64,000 nt of DNA from Streptomyces zinciresistens K42 (GCF_000225525.1 NZ_AGBF01000006.1:54720-118719), one strand, 5' to 3'; positions 1 through 9,892 are shown, counted from the stretch's first letter. The notes: generated by a model from the letters alone, not told the origin. Program-made: numbers and translations.

Positions 1-1505
1 ATGCGGGACCGTAGTTCCTCGGCGGCCAGCTGAGCGGCCCGCATCGAGGAGAAGAGGCCGAGAGTGCGGCCCCCGGCTGCCTGGATCAGCTCCGTCAGCT
101 CGTCCAGCATGTCCGTCCGGTCGCCGTCCCGCGCGGGGCGGGCCAGGTGCTTGGCGACGTAGAGGATGCCCTGCCTGGGATAGTCGAACGGCGAGCCGAC
201 GTCGACGCCCTTCCACTGCGGGAGGTCGTCGCCCTCGGTGCCCTCCGGGGCCAGTCCCAGGGACGCGCCGACGCCGTTGAAGTCCCCGCCCAGCTTCAGG
301 GTCGCCGACGTCAGGACGACGGAACGGTCCGCGAAGAGCTTCTCCCTCAGCAGACCGGAGACCGACATCGGGGCCACGCGGAGGGACGCGCCGAAACGGT
401 CGTGCCGCTCGTACCAGACGACGTCCCACTCGGAGCCGTTCGTGATCCGCTCCGCCACGCCGTGGACGGCTTCCACCGAGGCGAGTGCCTGCTTGCGGAC
501 GGCGTCCTCGTCCTGCACGGACTTGTCGCGGGTCGCGCCGATCGCCGAGATGACCGTCCGGCAGGCGTCGCGCAGCGCCATGAGCGCGTAGCCCAGGTCT
601 TCCGGGATCTCCTCCAGCCGGCCCGGCAGCGCCAGCTCCATCAGCCGCTCGAAGCCCTCGGCGGCGGTCTGGAGCTGGTCGGCGGCCTTCTCGTTGGCCA
701 GCTTCGCGGCACGGCGCACCGCCCGGTTGACCTGGCCGGGGGTGAGCTCGCCCGTGGCGACCCCGGTCACCCGGGACACCAGCTCGTGCGCCTCGTCGAC
801 GATCAGCACCTCGTGCTGCGGCAGGACCGGAGCGCCCTCGATGGCGTCGATCGCCAGCAGGGCGTGGTTGGTGACGACGACCTCCGCGAGCTTGGCCCGC
901 TCGCGCGCCGCCTCGGCGAAGCACTCGGCGCCGTACGCGCACTTCGTCGCGCCCAGGCACTCGCGCGAGGACACCGACACCTGGGACCAGGCGCGGTCCG
1001 AGACACCGGGAGTCAGGTCGTCGCGGTCGCCCGTCTCCGTGTCGTCCGCCCAGTCGCGCATCCGCAGCAGGTCCTGGCCGAGCTTGCTCGTGGGGGCGGC
1101 CGCCTCGAACTGGTCGAAGAGGCCGTCCTCCTCGTCCTGCGGGACGCCCTCGCGCAGGCGGTGCAGGCAGAGGTAGTTCGACCGGCCCTTGAGCATCGCG
1201 AACTCGGGCCGCCGCCGAAGCAGCGGATGCAGCGCGTCGACCGTGCGCGGAAGGTCCCGCTCCACGAGCTGACGCTGGAGCGCCAGGGTCGCCGTCGCCA
1301 CGACGACCCTCTCGCCGTGCGCCAGCGCGGGCACGAGGTAGCCGAGCGACTTTCCGGTGCCGGTGCCGGCCTGGACCAGCAGATGGGAGCCGTCGTCGAT
1401 CGCCTGCGCGACGGATTCGGCCATGGTCACCTGGCCGGGGCGCTCCATACCGCCGACGGCGGTGACGGCGGCATGGAGGAGTTCGGGGAGTGAGGGCTTC
1501 GTCAT
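1..1505 (-). CDS. dinG: DinG/XPD-type ATP-dependent DNA helicase (3' part outside window)
   Basis: Superfamily 2 DNA helicase of the DinG/XPD group; family members unwind DNA 5'-3' and help clear repair intermediates and R-loops. Only about 500 N-terminal codons are present, because the gene runs off the left edge. Visible are Walker A GTGTGKS at residues 47-53, a DEAH box at about 237-240 and, just before it, cysteines in the contexts YLCLHRL, CLGATKC and YGAEC. That is the layout of the 4Fe-4S domain of this family. The start ATG lies 9 bases after a TAGGGT -10 box and has no Shine-Dalgarno sequence, so the transcript is probably leaderless. The promoter carries a damage-type motif (separate entry). 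A long plus-strand frame opposite is only a GC shadow. The family call is firm; the name dinG is by family. Confidence 0.9.
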   Translation of the reverse strand, partial: MTKPSLPELLHAAVTAVGGMERPGQVTMAESVAQAIDDGSHLLVQAGTGTGKSLGYLVPALAHGERVVVATATLALQRQLVERDLPRTVDALHPLLRRRPEFAMLKGRSNYLCLHRLREGVPQDEEDGLFDQFEAAAPTSKLGQDLLRMRDWADDTETGDRDDLTPGVSDRAWSQVSVSSRECLGATKCAYGAECFAEAARERAKLAEVVVTNHALLAIDAIEGAPVLPQHEVLIVDEAHELVSRVTGVATGELTPGQVNRAVRRAAKLANEKAADQLQTAAEGFERLMELALPGRLEEIPEDLGYALMALRDACRTVISAIGATRDKSVQDEDAVRKQALASVEAVHGVAERITNGSEWDVVWYERHDRFGASLRVAPMSVSGLLREKLFADRSVVLTSATLKLGGDFNGVGASLGLAPEGTEGDDLPQWKGVDVGSPFDYPRQGILYVAKHLARPARDGDRTDMLDELTELIQAAGGRTLGLFSSMRAAQLAAEELRSR

Positions 1506-1514
1506 AGCGCGACC

Positions 1515-1537
1515 ACCCTACGACCCGCCACTGACAA
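1515..1537 (-). promoter_or_regulatory. PafBC/RecA-NDp-type promoter of the dinG-like gene
   Basis: On the minus strand TTGTCAGTG is followed by exactly 8 bases and then TAGGGT, 9 bases before the ATG. This matches the published actinobacterial LexA-independent DNA-damage promoter TTGTCRGTG-N8-TANNNT at every defined position. The transcript would start within a few bases of the ATG. Confidence 0.8.
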
Positions 1538-1744
1538 TCGGGCGATCACGGTGGGGACGGGGGGCGGGATCAAGACCCTGGTTCCTGGTGCGGTGGGGGC
1601 GGCTCGCGGCGTCCGGTGCGGTGCCCCGCGAGGCGGAGCGTCACCCGCGTACGGGACGCACCCGGATGACGCGACGACGCGGCCTGGGGGTCCCCCTGCC
1701 CGCAGGGCTCGGGGGAGGTGCCGGGCGCCGCGAGCCGGTGAACC

Positions 1745-1774
1745 CTCCCGGCCACCGCGCCGGAGGGCCGGGAG
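1745..1774 (-). terminator. Candidate hairpin terminator after the siderophore operon
   Basis: A perfect 9-bp inverted repeat (CTCCCGGCC / GGCCGGGAG, 12-base loop) lies 27 bases beyond the stop codon of the acyltransferase gene. There is no T-tract, as is common in Streptomyces. Confidence 0.5.
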
Positions 1775-1800
1775 CGGGGTGACGATCGCATTGCGCGGCG

Positions 1801-2718
1801 TCACATGAGATGGCGCAGGGTGCGGTCCCTGACCATGAAGGCGGCGCGCTTGGCGGGCAGCTCGACCTCCTCGGAGAACCGGAATCCGGCGCCGAGGAAC
1901 GCGGCGACGGACGGGGTGTTGCGGAGGTCGGGTTCGGCGACGACGCGCGCGCAGGCGGGGCGCTTGTCGAGCACGAGGTCGGCGACCGCCCGCAGGAGTG
2001 CGGTGCCGAGTCCCCGTCCCCGGTCGCCCGCGGCGCCGATCAGCAGATGGACGCCGGTGTCGTGGGGGCGGGCCGCGTAGTACCGGGCCAGCGGGTCGAG
2101 GTCGGCACGGTAGACCTCCCAGTAGCTCATGGGAGTGCCGTCCAGGAGGCCGACGCACGGGACGCTGCGCCCGTCACCGCCGAGGTGGGAGCGCAGGTGC
2201 TCCTCGGTGGCGTTCGAGGGGCCGGCCAGTTCCCAGAAGGCGGCGATGGCGGGGTCGTTCATCCACCGGCTGATGATCCGCAGGTCGCGTTCGACGTGTA
2301 CGGGCACGAGGTGGAGAAGCCCGGCGGGGGTGCGGGTGGGCCCCCAGTCGGCCAGGTGGTCGAGCAGATCGTCCGTGAGCGGAGTGGGGCGGGCGGAGCC
2401 GGGGACCGCGCACTTGTCGCCCTCGCGCTCTGCATGGTCCGCGCGGTCTGTGCTCTCTGTGCGGTCCGTGCTGTCTGTGCGCTCTGTGCCGTCCGTGCTG
2501 TCATCGGCGAAGAGCGCGACGAACTCGGGGGGCAGTTCCAGGTCCAGCGTGTCCTCGCTGTCCGGGTCGGTGTCCTCGACCGCTTTCGACGCACCTCGCG
2601 GGGCGGCCGGTGGGGAGGCCGGTGGGGTGCGGCCGTCGCCGCGGCCGGCTCCCGGCTCGGTGCCGATGTCGGTGGCCGGGGACGTGTCGGCGTTGGCGCT
2701 CGCGTCGGTGGGGGGCAC
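1801..2718 (-). CDS. GNAT acyltransferase of siderophore biosynthesis (AlcB/RhbD type)
   Basis: Predicted 305-aa N-acyltransferase that would acylate the hydroxylamine or amine of a diamine building block for the neighbouring IucA/IucC synthetase. The GNAT fold occupies roughly residues 130-300. The acyl-CoA loop is seen in GDRGRGLGTALLRAV, and the SYWEVYRADLDPLARYY stretch is typical of siderophore acetyltransferases. The first ~100 residues are an extra low-complexity region with TDSTDRTESTDR-like repeats, encoded by near-repeats around 2430-2510. The GTG start at 2718 is preceded by GAGAGGAG at 7 bases. An ATG at 2751, just after the synthetase stop and with a GAGG close by, is the alternative. 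It is last in a same-strand operon with the synthetase and aminotransferase. Confidence 0.85.
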   Translation of the reverse strand: MPPTDASANADTSPATDIGTEPGAGRGDGRTPPASPPAAPRGASKAVEDTDPDSEDTLDLELPPEFVALFADDSTDGTERTDSTDRTESTDRADHAEREGDKCAVPGSARPTPLTDDLLDHLADWGPTRTPAGLLHLVPVHVERDLRIISRWMNDPAIAAFWELAGPSNATEEHLRSHLGGDGRSVPCVGLLDGTPMSYWEVYRADLDPLARYYAARPHDTGVHLLIGAAGDRGRGLGTALLRAVADLVLDKRPACARVVAEPDLRNTPSVAAFLGAGFRFSEEVELPAKRAAFMVRDRTLRHLM

Positions 2719-2756
2719 GGCGACGCTCCTCTCAGGAGGCGGGTGGGGCATGTTCC

Positions 2757-4748
2757 TCAGAGATGAAGGGGGTTGGTGATCGTGACGTACGCGGACTGGG
2801 TGTCGACGGGGCCGACGAGTTCGTCCAGGCCCTGGAGCCGGGTCAGCAGGTTGGCCTTGCAGCGCAGCACGGGCGAGTCGAGGAGTCGCGCGGGGAGGGG
2901 GGTGCGCAGACGCGCGGGGCCCGACGCCACGTCGCCGAGGAAGCGGCGGAACGCCGCGAGCAGCAACCGCTCGTCGGCGAGGCCCTGGGAACCGAACGCG
3001 CCGATCAGTCCGAGCACGTTGTTGATCGCGAGGTAGTAGGCGAAGCGCTCGTCGGTGACCTCGTCCGCGACGAAGGTGTCGCTGCGCTCTCCGATGCCGG
3101 GGAGCCGGGCGTCGAGTTCCGGGCGACGGGACGCGCGGAAGTAGTAGCCCTGGTTGTCGCGGTAGCGGCCGCCGCAGGGCCAGCCGTCCCCGTCCAGCAG
3201 GAGCAGCGTGTTCTGCTGGTGTGCCTCCAGTGCGATGCCGGCCTCGGAGTCCAGCCACAGCACGGGCCGGATCACCTGTTCCAGGTAGCGCAGGAACCAC
3301 TCGGCCGACACGGCTCCCGCGGAACGTCCGGTTCGGGCCGCGAGGCGGCTGATCAGTACGGCGAGGCGGGACGGGGCGGGGTGGCCGGGTGTGACGAGGC
3401 TGCCGGTCGCGCCGCCGCGGGCCGCGCCGGTGAGGGAGACGGGGCAGGGCGAGACGAGCCCGGCCACGCAGGACACGTCGTCCGACGGCCGGAAGGGGTT
3501 GTGCCGGATCATCACGTCGAGGCCCGTCGCCGGCCGGCCGTCCGGGCCGTCGACGGCCAGCCAGGCCGGGTCGCGCACGATGTCGAAGCCCGGGTGGGCG
3601 GACCGCCACTGCGCCGAGAGGCCGCTCCGCAGGAGCCGGTGGACCTCGACACCGCGGTGGAGCTCCTTGCGCAGGTTCTCGCGGCGGGAGTTGGTGATCC
3701 GCAGCGCCAACGACAGTTTGAGCATGGCGGCGGCGCCGGACCTGTGGACGGTCCGGACGGAGGAGGTGGCCTGCCACGGCGCGCCACGGGCACCGAGGTC
3801 CAGCAGCAGCCCGGCGTCGAACAGCGGCGCGACACCCGGGCGGTGGCGGATCTCGCGCGCCTGCCACGGGTGCAGGGGAAGCGCCGTGTACCCGTCGGGC
3901 ATGGGCAGTTCGGTGCCCACGAGCCGCGCCGTGAGCAGGGCGGCGGGGACGACCCGGCCGCGCTCGGTCCACGCCGAGTCCGCGGCCGTCACCGACGGAG
4001 AGACCGCGAACCAGTGCAGGGGGAAGGAACCGTGCGACTCGGGTGAGTAGCGCAGGGCTTCGGCGTCGGAGAGATCCTCGCGGCTCTTCGGGGTCGGGTG
4101 GAGCGGGTGGCCGAGCAGCAGGGCCTGCTCGGCCGAGAGGAAGAGGTCGGAGCCGGTGGCCGGAACGGCGCGACGGTGGCCGATGAACAGGGCGGTCCGG
4201 CGTACGGAGTCGGCGACGCGCGCGACGAGTTCGGTCGCCGCCGGCACGGCGGTGGCGGCTGCCGCGCGGTCCTGGTCCCCTGGGTGCGACTCCCTGGCCA
4301 GGAGTGCGGCGAGGGTGACCGCGTCGATCTGCGGGGAACGGAGCGCGGCCCCGGCGAGCCTGGGGAAGCCGAAGCGGTGCCAGCCGGTCGGGGACCAGTA
4401 CCGGACCGGGGCGACCAGGGGCACTCCGGTGGCGGGCAACGGGATGCGGAGGAGTCCGTCGACCGGCCTGGACACACCGGTCTCGCGGACCCAGCAGCGG
4501 AGCAGGTTCTCCACGGCGGCGGCCTCGGCCGCGGTGCGGGGGTCCGGGTGCTCCAAGGGGTCGGGGGCGTCACCCTGATCGGGAGCGTCACGGTGTTCGC
4601 GGACGTCACCGTGCCCGCCGGCGTCGCCCGGCCCGTGGAGCCGCGCGTCCGGCGGCGAGCCGGGCGGGTGCGGCGAGGGCGGGGCGAGGGCGGGGCCGGC
4701 CTGCGGAGGGGCCGTGGGACGGCCGTCGGATGTGGGGGTGGTGGTCAA
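2757..4748 (-). CDS. IucA/IucC family NRPS-independent siderophore synthetase
   Basis: Predicted 663-aa cytosolic ATP-dependent ligase joining a carboxylic acid (citrate or similar) to an amine or hydroxamate. Signature segments are present: [40 protein letters not shown], and the C-terminal [17 protein letters not shown] followed by [11 protein letters not shown]. The C-terminal ~150 residues correspond to the FhuF-like domain. The length is slightly above the family's usual ~600 because of a proline-rich N-terminal ~80 residues. I chose a TTG start because GAGAAGGG stands 6 bases before it; an in-frame start at 4826 would add 26 residues. It lies between the aminotransferase and the acyltransferase on the same strand. 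The substrate cannot be read from the sequence. Confidence 0.9.
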   Translation of the reverse strand: MTTTPTSDGRPTAPPQAGPALAPPSPHPPGSPPDARLHGPGDAGGHGDVREHRDAPDQGDAPDPLEHPDPRTAAEAAAVENLLRCWVRETGVSRPVDGLLRIPLPATGVPLVAPVRYWSPTGWHRFGFPRLAGAALRSPQIDAVTLAALLARESHPGDQDRAAAATAVPAATELVARVADSVRRTALFIGHRRAVPATGSDLFLSAEQALLLGHPLHPTPKSREDLSDAEALRYSPESHGSFPLHWFAVSPSVTAADSAWTERGRVVPAALLTARLVGTELPMPDGYTALPLHPWQAREIRHRPGVAPLFDAGLLLDLGARGAPWQATSSVRTVHRSGAAAMLKLSLALRITNSRRENLRKELHRGVEVHRLLRSGLSAQWRSAHPGFDIVRDPAWLAVDGPDGRPATGLDVMIRHNPFRPSDDVSCVAGLVSPCPVSLTGAARGGATGSLVTPGHPAPSRLAVLISRLAARTGRSAGAVSAEWFLRYLEQVIRPVLWLDSEAGIALEAHQQNTLLLLDGDGWPCGGRYRDNQGYYFRASRRPELDARLPGIGERSDTFVADEVTDERFAYYLAINNVLGLIGAFGSQGLADERLLLAAFRRFLGDVASGPARLRTPLPARLLDSPVLRCKANLLTRLQGLDELVGPVDTQSAYVTITNPLHL

Positions 4749-4898
4749 GGCTGGCCCTTCTCGATGGTTCGGGCGGTGCGGCGGTGGGGTGCCGTACGGC
4801 CGTGCACGTGAGCCACGGGCGCCCACGTCGTGGGGGGGCGGTCGAAGGGGACGCGGCTGGGCGATGGCGGGCCGCTGGGGATCGGCCGACCACCCGGT

Positions 4899-6566
4899 CT
4901 ACCGGCGCTGCCCGGCCGGTCCTGCCCGCCCGGTGCGCTCCGCCGGGCCGCCGTCGCCGGGCCGCCGGTGGTCCCGGCGGGGTACGCCGATCCGGTCGGG
5001 GTCGGGGCGGCCGCGCGACACGGCGGCCACCGCGTCGGCCAGCCGGTCGAGCACGGCGGCGGCCTGCTCGTCGCTGATGGTCAGGGGTGGGAGGAGCCGC
5101 ACGACGGCGCCGTGGCGGCCCCCGAGTTCGACGATGAGTCCGCGCCGCAGGCACTCCCGCTGGATGGCGGCCGCCAGGTCGGGCGCGGCGGGATGTGCCG
5201 TACGGCCGTCCCGCGCAGGTTCGTTGCCGGGCTCTCCACGGCTCGCCTCCGGCCCGGCGCCCGGCCTTCCACCGCCCGGCTCAGGCCCGCTGTCCGGCTC
5301 TCCCCCGCCTCCCGTCCGGGCGTCGCCGCCGTGCGCTCGATCACCGTCCCGGACGGCCGGCGCGTGCCCGGCCTCACCGGCGTCCCTCGGCGGGACCTCG
5401 TACCGAGGCTCCTCGTGCGCCGGGTCCACCACCTCCACGCCGATCATCAGGCCCCTCCCGCGCACATCGCCGACGCAGGGAAAGTCGGCGGCCAGTCCGC
5501 GGAGTTGGCCGAGCATGTGCGCGCCGAGGCGGGCGGCGCGTTCGGCGAGCCGGTTCTCGCGGACGTGGGCGAGGGTGGCGGTGCCCGCGGCCATGGCGAG
5601 TTGGTTGCCCCGGAAGGTGCCCGCGTGGGCGCCGGGCTGCCAGACGTCGAGCTCGTCCCGATAGACGATCACGGCGAGCGGCAGACTGCCGCCGATGGCC
5701 TTGGAGAGGACCATGACGTCGGGAGTGATCCCGCTGTGCTCCACGGCCCAGAAGGAGCCGGTGCGCCCCACCCCGGTCTGCACCTCGTCGGCGATCAGCG
5801 GGATGGAGCGGTCGGCCGTGATCCGCCGTATGCGGCGCAGCCATTCGTCCGGCGCGGGGACGACCCCGCCCTCGCCCTGGACGGGTTCGAGGATCATCCC
5901 GGCGGGCTGCGGCACCCCCGACTTGGGGTCGTCGAGGACGGACTCGGTCCAGCGAGCGGCGAGTTCGGCGCCGCGGGCACCGCCGACGCCGAAGGGGCAG
6001 CGGTAGTCCTGCGGACAGGGCAGGCGCGCGACCCGTACGTCGCCCGCGCCGCCCGACGCCTCCCGTGCTCCGGCGGTCGTGCCGTGGTAGGCGCCGCTGA
6101 AGGCGAGGATGCCGCTGCGTCCGGTGGCGGCGCGCACCAGCTTGAAGGCGGCTTCCACGGCGTCGGTGCCGGCCGGGCCGCAGAACTGCACGCGCGCGTT
6201 GCGGGCGAGGCCGGGCGGGAGGGTGCGGAACAGCTCGGTGACGAACGCGTCCTTGACCGGGGTCGCGAGGTCGAGGATGTGCAGGGGCGCGCCCGAGTCC
6301 AGGACCTTGCGGATGGCTTCGAGGACCACGGGGTGGTTGTGGCCGAGCGCGAGGGTGCCGGCGCCGGAGAGGCAGTCGAGGTAACGGCGGCCGTCAGCGC
6401 CCTCGATGGTCAGCCCGCGCGCCCGCACCGGCACGATCGGCAGGGCGCGTGCGTACGTACGCGCCGCGGACTCGCGCGCGGACTGCCGCCGCAGGATTCC
6501 CTCGTGCACCGCGCGCGCACCCGCCGGGTCGGATGCGGCTCCGCGCACAGATTCGGTCACGGTCAT
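4899..6566 (-). CDS. Diaminobutyrate--2-oxoglutarate aminotransferase-like, class III PLP enzyme
   Basis: PLP-dependent class III aminotransferase expected to make L-2,4-diaminobutyrate from aspartate semialdehyde and glutamate, as the RhbA/EctB/Dat relatives do. Features seen are [13 protein letters not shown] near the N-terminus, [14 protein letters not shown], and the cofactor lysine in [13 protein letters not shown], then [13 protein letters not shown]. At 555 residues it is about 100 longer than usual. A Gly/Pro/Glu-rich stretch of about 75 residues (DNA about 5185-5410) is inserted before the C-terminal helix region [15 protein letters not shown], and an Arg/Pro-rich tail follows. The ATG has AGGGAG close by and GGGAGG further upstream. 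It is first in the siderophore operon; no diaminobutyrate decarboxylase is present in the window. Confidence 0.87.
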   Translation of the reverse strand: MTVTESVRGAASDPAGARAVHEGILRRQSARESAARTYARALPIVPVRARGLTIEGADGRRYLDCLSGAGTLALGHNHPVVLEAIRKVLDSGAPLHILDLATPVKDAFVTELFRTLPPGLARNARVQFCGPAGTDAVEAAFKLVRAATGRSGILAFSGAYHGTTAGAREASGGAGDVRVARLPCPQDYRCPFGVGGARGAELAARWTESVLDDPKSGVPQPAGMILEPVQGEGGVVPAPDEWLRRIRRITADRSIPLIADEVQTGVGRTGSFWAVEHSGITPDVMVLSKAIGGSLPLAVIVYRDELDVWQPGAHAGTFRGNQLAMAAGTATLAHVRENRLAERAARLGAHMLGQLRGLAADFPCVGDVRGRGLMIGVEVVDPAHEEPRYEVPPRDAGEAGHAPAVRDGDRAHGGDARTGGGGEPDSGPEPGGGRPGAGPEASRGEPGNEPARDGRTAHPAAPDLAAAIQRECLRRGLIVELGGRHGAVVRLLPPLTISDEQAAAVLDRLADAVAAVSRGRPDPDRIGVPRRDHRRPGDGGPAERTGRAGPAGQRR

Positions 6567-6967
6567 GGCTCCCTGTCCTCCCGCTGTCCGGGGGCGAGCA
6601 GGATTGCCGCTTCCTCGCCCGACCCGAGATACGCAGCCCCGCGAGCGTCCACTCGAAACTCCAGGGAACTGGGCACCGAGGACCGCGCGTCGGCGGCTGG
6701 TCCCCACCGCTACCAACCCCGCTCCCGGCACCGGGTTACGGGTGACTTCGAGATCGTTGCCGTGCCCGGGGCCTCGTGCCCAGGTCAGGCAGCCTGTGGC
6801 TGAACCGTTGCCGTACCGTCGGAACTCGCCGACAGCGACCGCATAGTGTGTGTTGCCGTTCCCACACGCCTTGCGGGCAGGCCGATCGGGCGAGCGCGCG
6901 CTCGACGCGACCGGATCGTTCCCGCACCCGCGGCACCAAGTACTTTCACCTCAGGGGGAGTCAGACC
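6567..6967. promoter_or_regulatory. Divergent intergenic region, siderophore operon / secreted protease
   Basis: 401 bases between two divergent starts, so it should hold promoters for both. I see no convincing 19-bp actinobacterial iron box (TTAGGTTAGGCTAACCTAA type). The best partial match (6780-6798) agrees mainly in the left half and was rejected. GGGGGAG before 6968 is the protease ribosome binding site. Confidence 0.5.
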
Positions 6968-8191
6968 ATGCGATCCATATGGGCGTCGTTCACCACTCGC
7001 CGGGGCAGGAGGAGCCCGCGTCGCAGAACCTCCCCGCTGCCCGTGGTGGCGCTCGCCGCCGCGCTGGCCTTCGCCACCACCGCCTGCCAGTCGGGCGGAG
7101 CGGACGCGGGCGCCGAGGCCACGCCCTCCGCCGCGGCCGGCGGCGAGGGCCAGATCACGATCCCGGACGACATCAAGGAGCAGCTCAAGGAGCGCGGGAT
7201 CGACATCGACAAGTGGCGGGGCGGGGCCTGGAAGAAGTGGGACCAGGAGGACTGGCTGCGCGAGGCCCAGGACTACATCAACCCGATCATCGCGGGGTTG
7301 TGGAACCCGGACCGGATGCGTGAGGCGCAGGACCCGGACCGCGGTGTCGACGAGAGCGACGTCTCGGGCGACCAGGGGGTGACCGACCCGGCGCCCGATC
7401 CGGTGGACGCCCAGGCCGTGCCGCCCGCCTACAACGCCAACGCTCCCGAGGCGGGCAAGGTGTTCTTCGACTCCCCCAAGGGCACCATGGTCTGCTCGGC
7501 GACGGTCGTGAAGGACCCGGCCAACCCCGGCAGGTCCAACCTCGTCTGGACGGCCGGGCACTGTGTGCACGCGGGCAAGAAGGGCGGCTGGTACCGCAAC
7601 CTCGCGTTCGTGCCGGCGTACAACAACCAGGGCATGGACGCGGCCCGGCTGAAGGGCGCCCCCAAGGAGCAGGTCACTCCGTACGGCGTCTGGTGGGCCG
7701 ACTGGGCGCAGACCTCGGACCAGTGGATCGCGCAGGGCGGCCCGACGGGTGGGGACGGCGCCCCCTACGACTTCGCCGTGCTGCACGTGAAGCCGGAGCA
7801 GGGCGGCAACGGCAAGTCGCTTGAGGAGACGGTCGGTTCGGCCGTGGCGGTGGACTTCAACGCTCCCGCCGTTCCGCAGGTGAACGCCGTCAAGGCGATC
7901 GGCTATCCGGCCGCTCCGCCGTACGACGGCCAGAAGCTGTACCAGTGCCAGGACAAGCCGGGCCGGCTGTCGCTGAGCGACTCCGCCCCGACGATGTACC
8001 GGATCGGCTGCACCATGACCGGCGGCTCGTCGGGCGGTGGCTGGATCGCGGCCGGCCCGGACGGCAAGCCCGCCCTGGTGTCGAACACGTCGATCGGTCC
8101 GGTGGAGTCCGGCTGGCTGGCCGGTCCGCGCCTGGGCAAGGAGGCCAAGACCGTGTTCGACGGGGTGAGCCAGAAGTTCGCCGGGCGCTGA
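6968..8191 (+). CDS. Secreted or lipid-anchored trypsin-like serine protease
   Basis: 407-aa exported protein. The N-terminus has a long Arg-rich n-region (TTRRGRRSPRRR), a hydrophobic core and a cysteine in AFATTACQSGG. This could be a lipobox, though Thr at -3 is unusual for one. After a charged linker (residues ~55-150) comes a chymotrypsin-fold domain. Its triad is readable as His in WTAGHCVHAG, Asp in YDFAVLHV, and Ser in TMTGGSSGGGW. Cysteines in MVCSATVV / AGHC and YQCQ / IGCTM suggest disulfides. The ATG is preceded by GGGGGAG at 7 bases. It is monocistronic, divergent from the siderophore operon, and ends at a strong bidirectional terminator. The physiological substrate is unknown. 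Confidence 0.87.
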   Translation: MRSIWASFTTRRGRRSPRRRTSPLPVVALAAALAFATTACQSGGADAGAEATPSAAAGGEGQITIPDDIKEQLKERGIDIDKWRGGAWKKWDQEDWLREAQDYINPIIAGLWNPDRMREAQDPDRGVDESDVSGDQGVTDPAPDPVDAQAVPPAYNANAPEAGKVFFDSPKGTMVCSATVVKDPANPGRSNLVWTAGHCVHAGKKGGWYRNLAFVPAYNNQGMDAARLKGAPKEQVTPYGVWWADWAQTSDQWIAQGGPTGGDGAPYDFAVLHVKPEQGGNGKSLEETVGSAVAVDFNAPAVPQVNAVKAIGYPAAPPYDGQKLYQCQDKPGRLSLSDSAPTMYRIGCTMTGGSSGGGWIAAGPDGKPALVSNTSIGPVESGWLAGPRLGKEAKTVFDGVSQKFAGR

Positions 8192-8313
8192 GGGCGGCAG
8201 GGGCGGCTGCCTCGGCGACGGCCGCAGCGGGGCGCGGGGCGGCGGCGGGGCGGTCCTGAGGGCCGCCGCGCCCCGGGCGGCCGGGCGCTTCGGGAACGGA
8301 CACGGACACGACG

Positions 8314-8349
8314 GAAGGCCCGCTTCCCGGGAAAGGGAAGCGGGCCTTC
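8314..8349. terminator. Strong bidirectional terminator
   Basis: Perfect 15-bp stem (GAAGGCCCGCTTCCC and its complement) with a 6-base loop GGGAAA, between the convergent protease gene and hflX. It is symmetric, so it can serve both. Confidence 0.9.
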
Positions 8350-8398
8350 GGCGTTCAGCGCGCGCTACGGCCTGCCGGGCCGCCACGCGCCCCGGGTG

Positions 8399-9892
8399 TC
8401 AGGCCGTCGCGGTCGGCACGTACGGGGCGAGATCCGCCGCCAGTTCCTCGTGCACCCGCACCTTCAGGAGCGTGCCCTCCGGGGTGTGCTCCTCGGAGAT
8501 CACCTCGCCCTCGGTGTGGGCTCGGGCGACCAGCTTGCCGTGGGTGTACGGCACGAGGGCCTCGATCTCGACGGACGGCCGCGGCAGTTCGTTGTCGATC
8601 AGGGCGAGCAGTTCGTCGATGCCCTGACCGGTGCGGGCCGAGACGGCGAGCGCGCGCTTCTCGATCCGCAGCAGGCGCTGGAGCGTCAGCGGGTCGGCCG
8701 CGTCCGCCTTGTTGATCACGACGATCTCGGGCACCCCGGTGGCGCCGACGTCCCGGATGACCTCGCGCACGGCGGCCAGCTGCTCCTCCGGGTTCGGGTG
8801 CGCGCCGTCCACCACGTGCAGGATCAGGTCGGAGTCGCCGACCTCCTCCATGGTGGAGCGGAACGCCTCGACCAGGTGGTGCGGCAGATGCCGTACGAAG
8901 CCGACCGTGTCGGCCAGGGTGTACAGCCGTCCGCCCGGGGTCTCGGCCCGGCGCACGGTCGGGTCGAGGGTGGCGAACAGGGCGTTCTCCACGAGGACAC
9001 CGGCGCCCGTGAGGCGGTTGAGCAGCGAGGACTTGCCCGCGTTGGTGTAGCCGGCGATGGCGACCGAGGGCACCTTGTTGCGCCGGCGCACCTGGCGCTG
9101 GATGTCGCGGCCGGTCTTCATCTCCGCGATCTCCCGGCGCATCTTCGCCATCTTCTCGCGGATCCGCCGCCGGTCGGTCTCGATCTTGGTCTCACCGGGA
9201 CCGCGGGTGGCGAGGCCGCCGCCCTTGCCGCCGCCCATCTGGCGGGACAGCGACTGACCCCAGCCGCGCAGCCGCGGCAGCATGTACTGCATCTGCGCGA
9301 GGGCGACCTGCGCCTTGCCCTCACGGGACTTGGCGTGCTGGGCGAAGATGTCGAGGATCAGGGCCGTACGGTCGATGACCTTGACCTTGACGACGTCCTC
9401 GAGATGGATCAGCTGACCCGGACTGAGCTCACCGTCGCAGATGACGGTGTCCGCACCGGACTCCAGCACGATGTCGCGCAGCTCCTGGGCCTTGCCGGAG
9501 CCGATGTAGGTGGCCGCGTCGGGCTTGTCGCGGCGCTGGATGACGCCGTCGAGCACGAGCGCGCCCGCGGTCTCCGCGAGGGCGGCGAGTTCCGCGAGGG
9601 AGTTGTCCGCGTCCTGCGAGGTGCCCGAGGTCCAGACACCGACGAGCACGACCCGCTCCAGGCGGAGCTGGCGGTACTCGACCTCGGTGACGTCCTCGAG
9701 CTCGGTGGAGAGGCCGGCCACGCGGCGCAGCGCCGCACGGTCGGAGCGGTCGAACTGGTGGCCGTCCCGCTCTCCGTCGATCTCGTGGCTCCAGGCGACG
9801 TCCTCTTCCATCAGGGCATCGGCCCGAAGACCTTCGGGATGACTGTTCGCGAAGCGCTTCGTGTCCTGGGAAAGGGAAGAAGAGGAGGTCAT
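8399..9892 (-). CDS. hflX: Ribosome-splitting GTPase HflX
   Basis: 497-aa GTPase that binds the large ribosomal subunit and dissociates stalled 70S ribosomes under stress. The order is as in the family: the N-terminal HflX domain (VLVGVWTSG, then DAATYIGSGKAQEL), a glycine-rich linker GGGKGGGLATRGPGE, then the G domain. The G domain has G1 GYTNAGKSSLLN, G2 region FATLDPT, G3 DTVGFVRHLP and G4 VINKAD. ATG with AAGGACCC directly before it. About 75 N-terminal residues before the HflX domain are less conserved. It is convergent with the protease gene. Confidence 0.95.
   Translation of the reverse strand: MTSSSSLSQDTKRFANSHPEGLRADALMEEDVAWSHEIDGERDGHQFDRSDRAALRRVAGLSTELEDVTEVEYRQLRLERVVLVGVWTSGTSQDADNSLAELAALAETAGALVLDGVIQRRDKPDAATYIGSGKAQELRDIVLESGADTVICDGELSPGQLIHLEDVVKVKVIDRTALILDIFAQHAKSREGKAQVALAQMQYMLPRLRGWGQSLSRQMGGGKGGGLATRGPGETKIETDRRRIREKMAKMRREIAEMKTGRDIQRQVRRRNKVPSVAIAGYTNAGKSSLLNRLTGAGVLVENALFATLDPTVRRAETPGGRLYTLADTVGFVRHLPHHLVEAFRSTMEEVGDSDLILHVVDGAHPNPEEQLAAVREVIRDVGATGVPEIVVINKADAADPLTLQRLLRIEKRALAVSARTGQGIDELLALIDNELPRPSVEIEALVPYTHGKLVARAHTEGEVISEEHTPEGTLLKVRVHEELAADLAPYVPTATA

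Noticed and set aside
147..1493. 448-codon plus-strand frame at the left edge
   Set aside because: Opposite strand encodes Walker A, DEAH and Fe-S motifs of a DinG-type helicase; this frame has none.
6780..6798. Possible iron box upstream of the siderophore operon
   Set aside because: Only the left half (AGGTCAGGC) resembles the consensus. The right half does not pair, and it lies more than 200 bases from the start.
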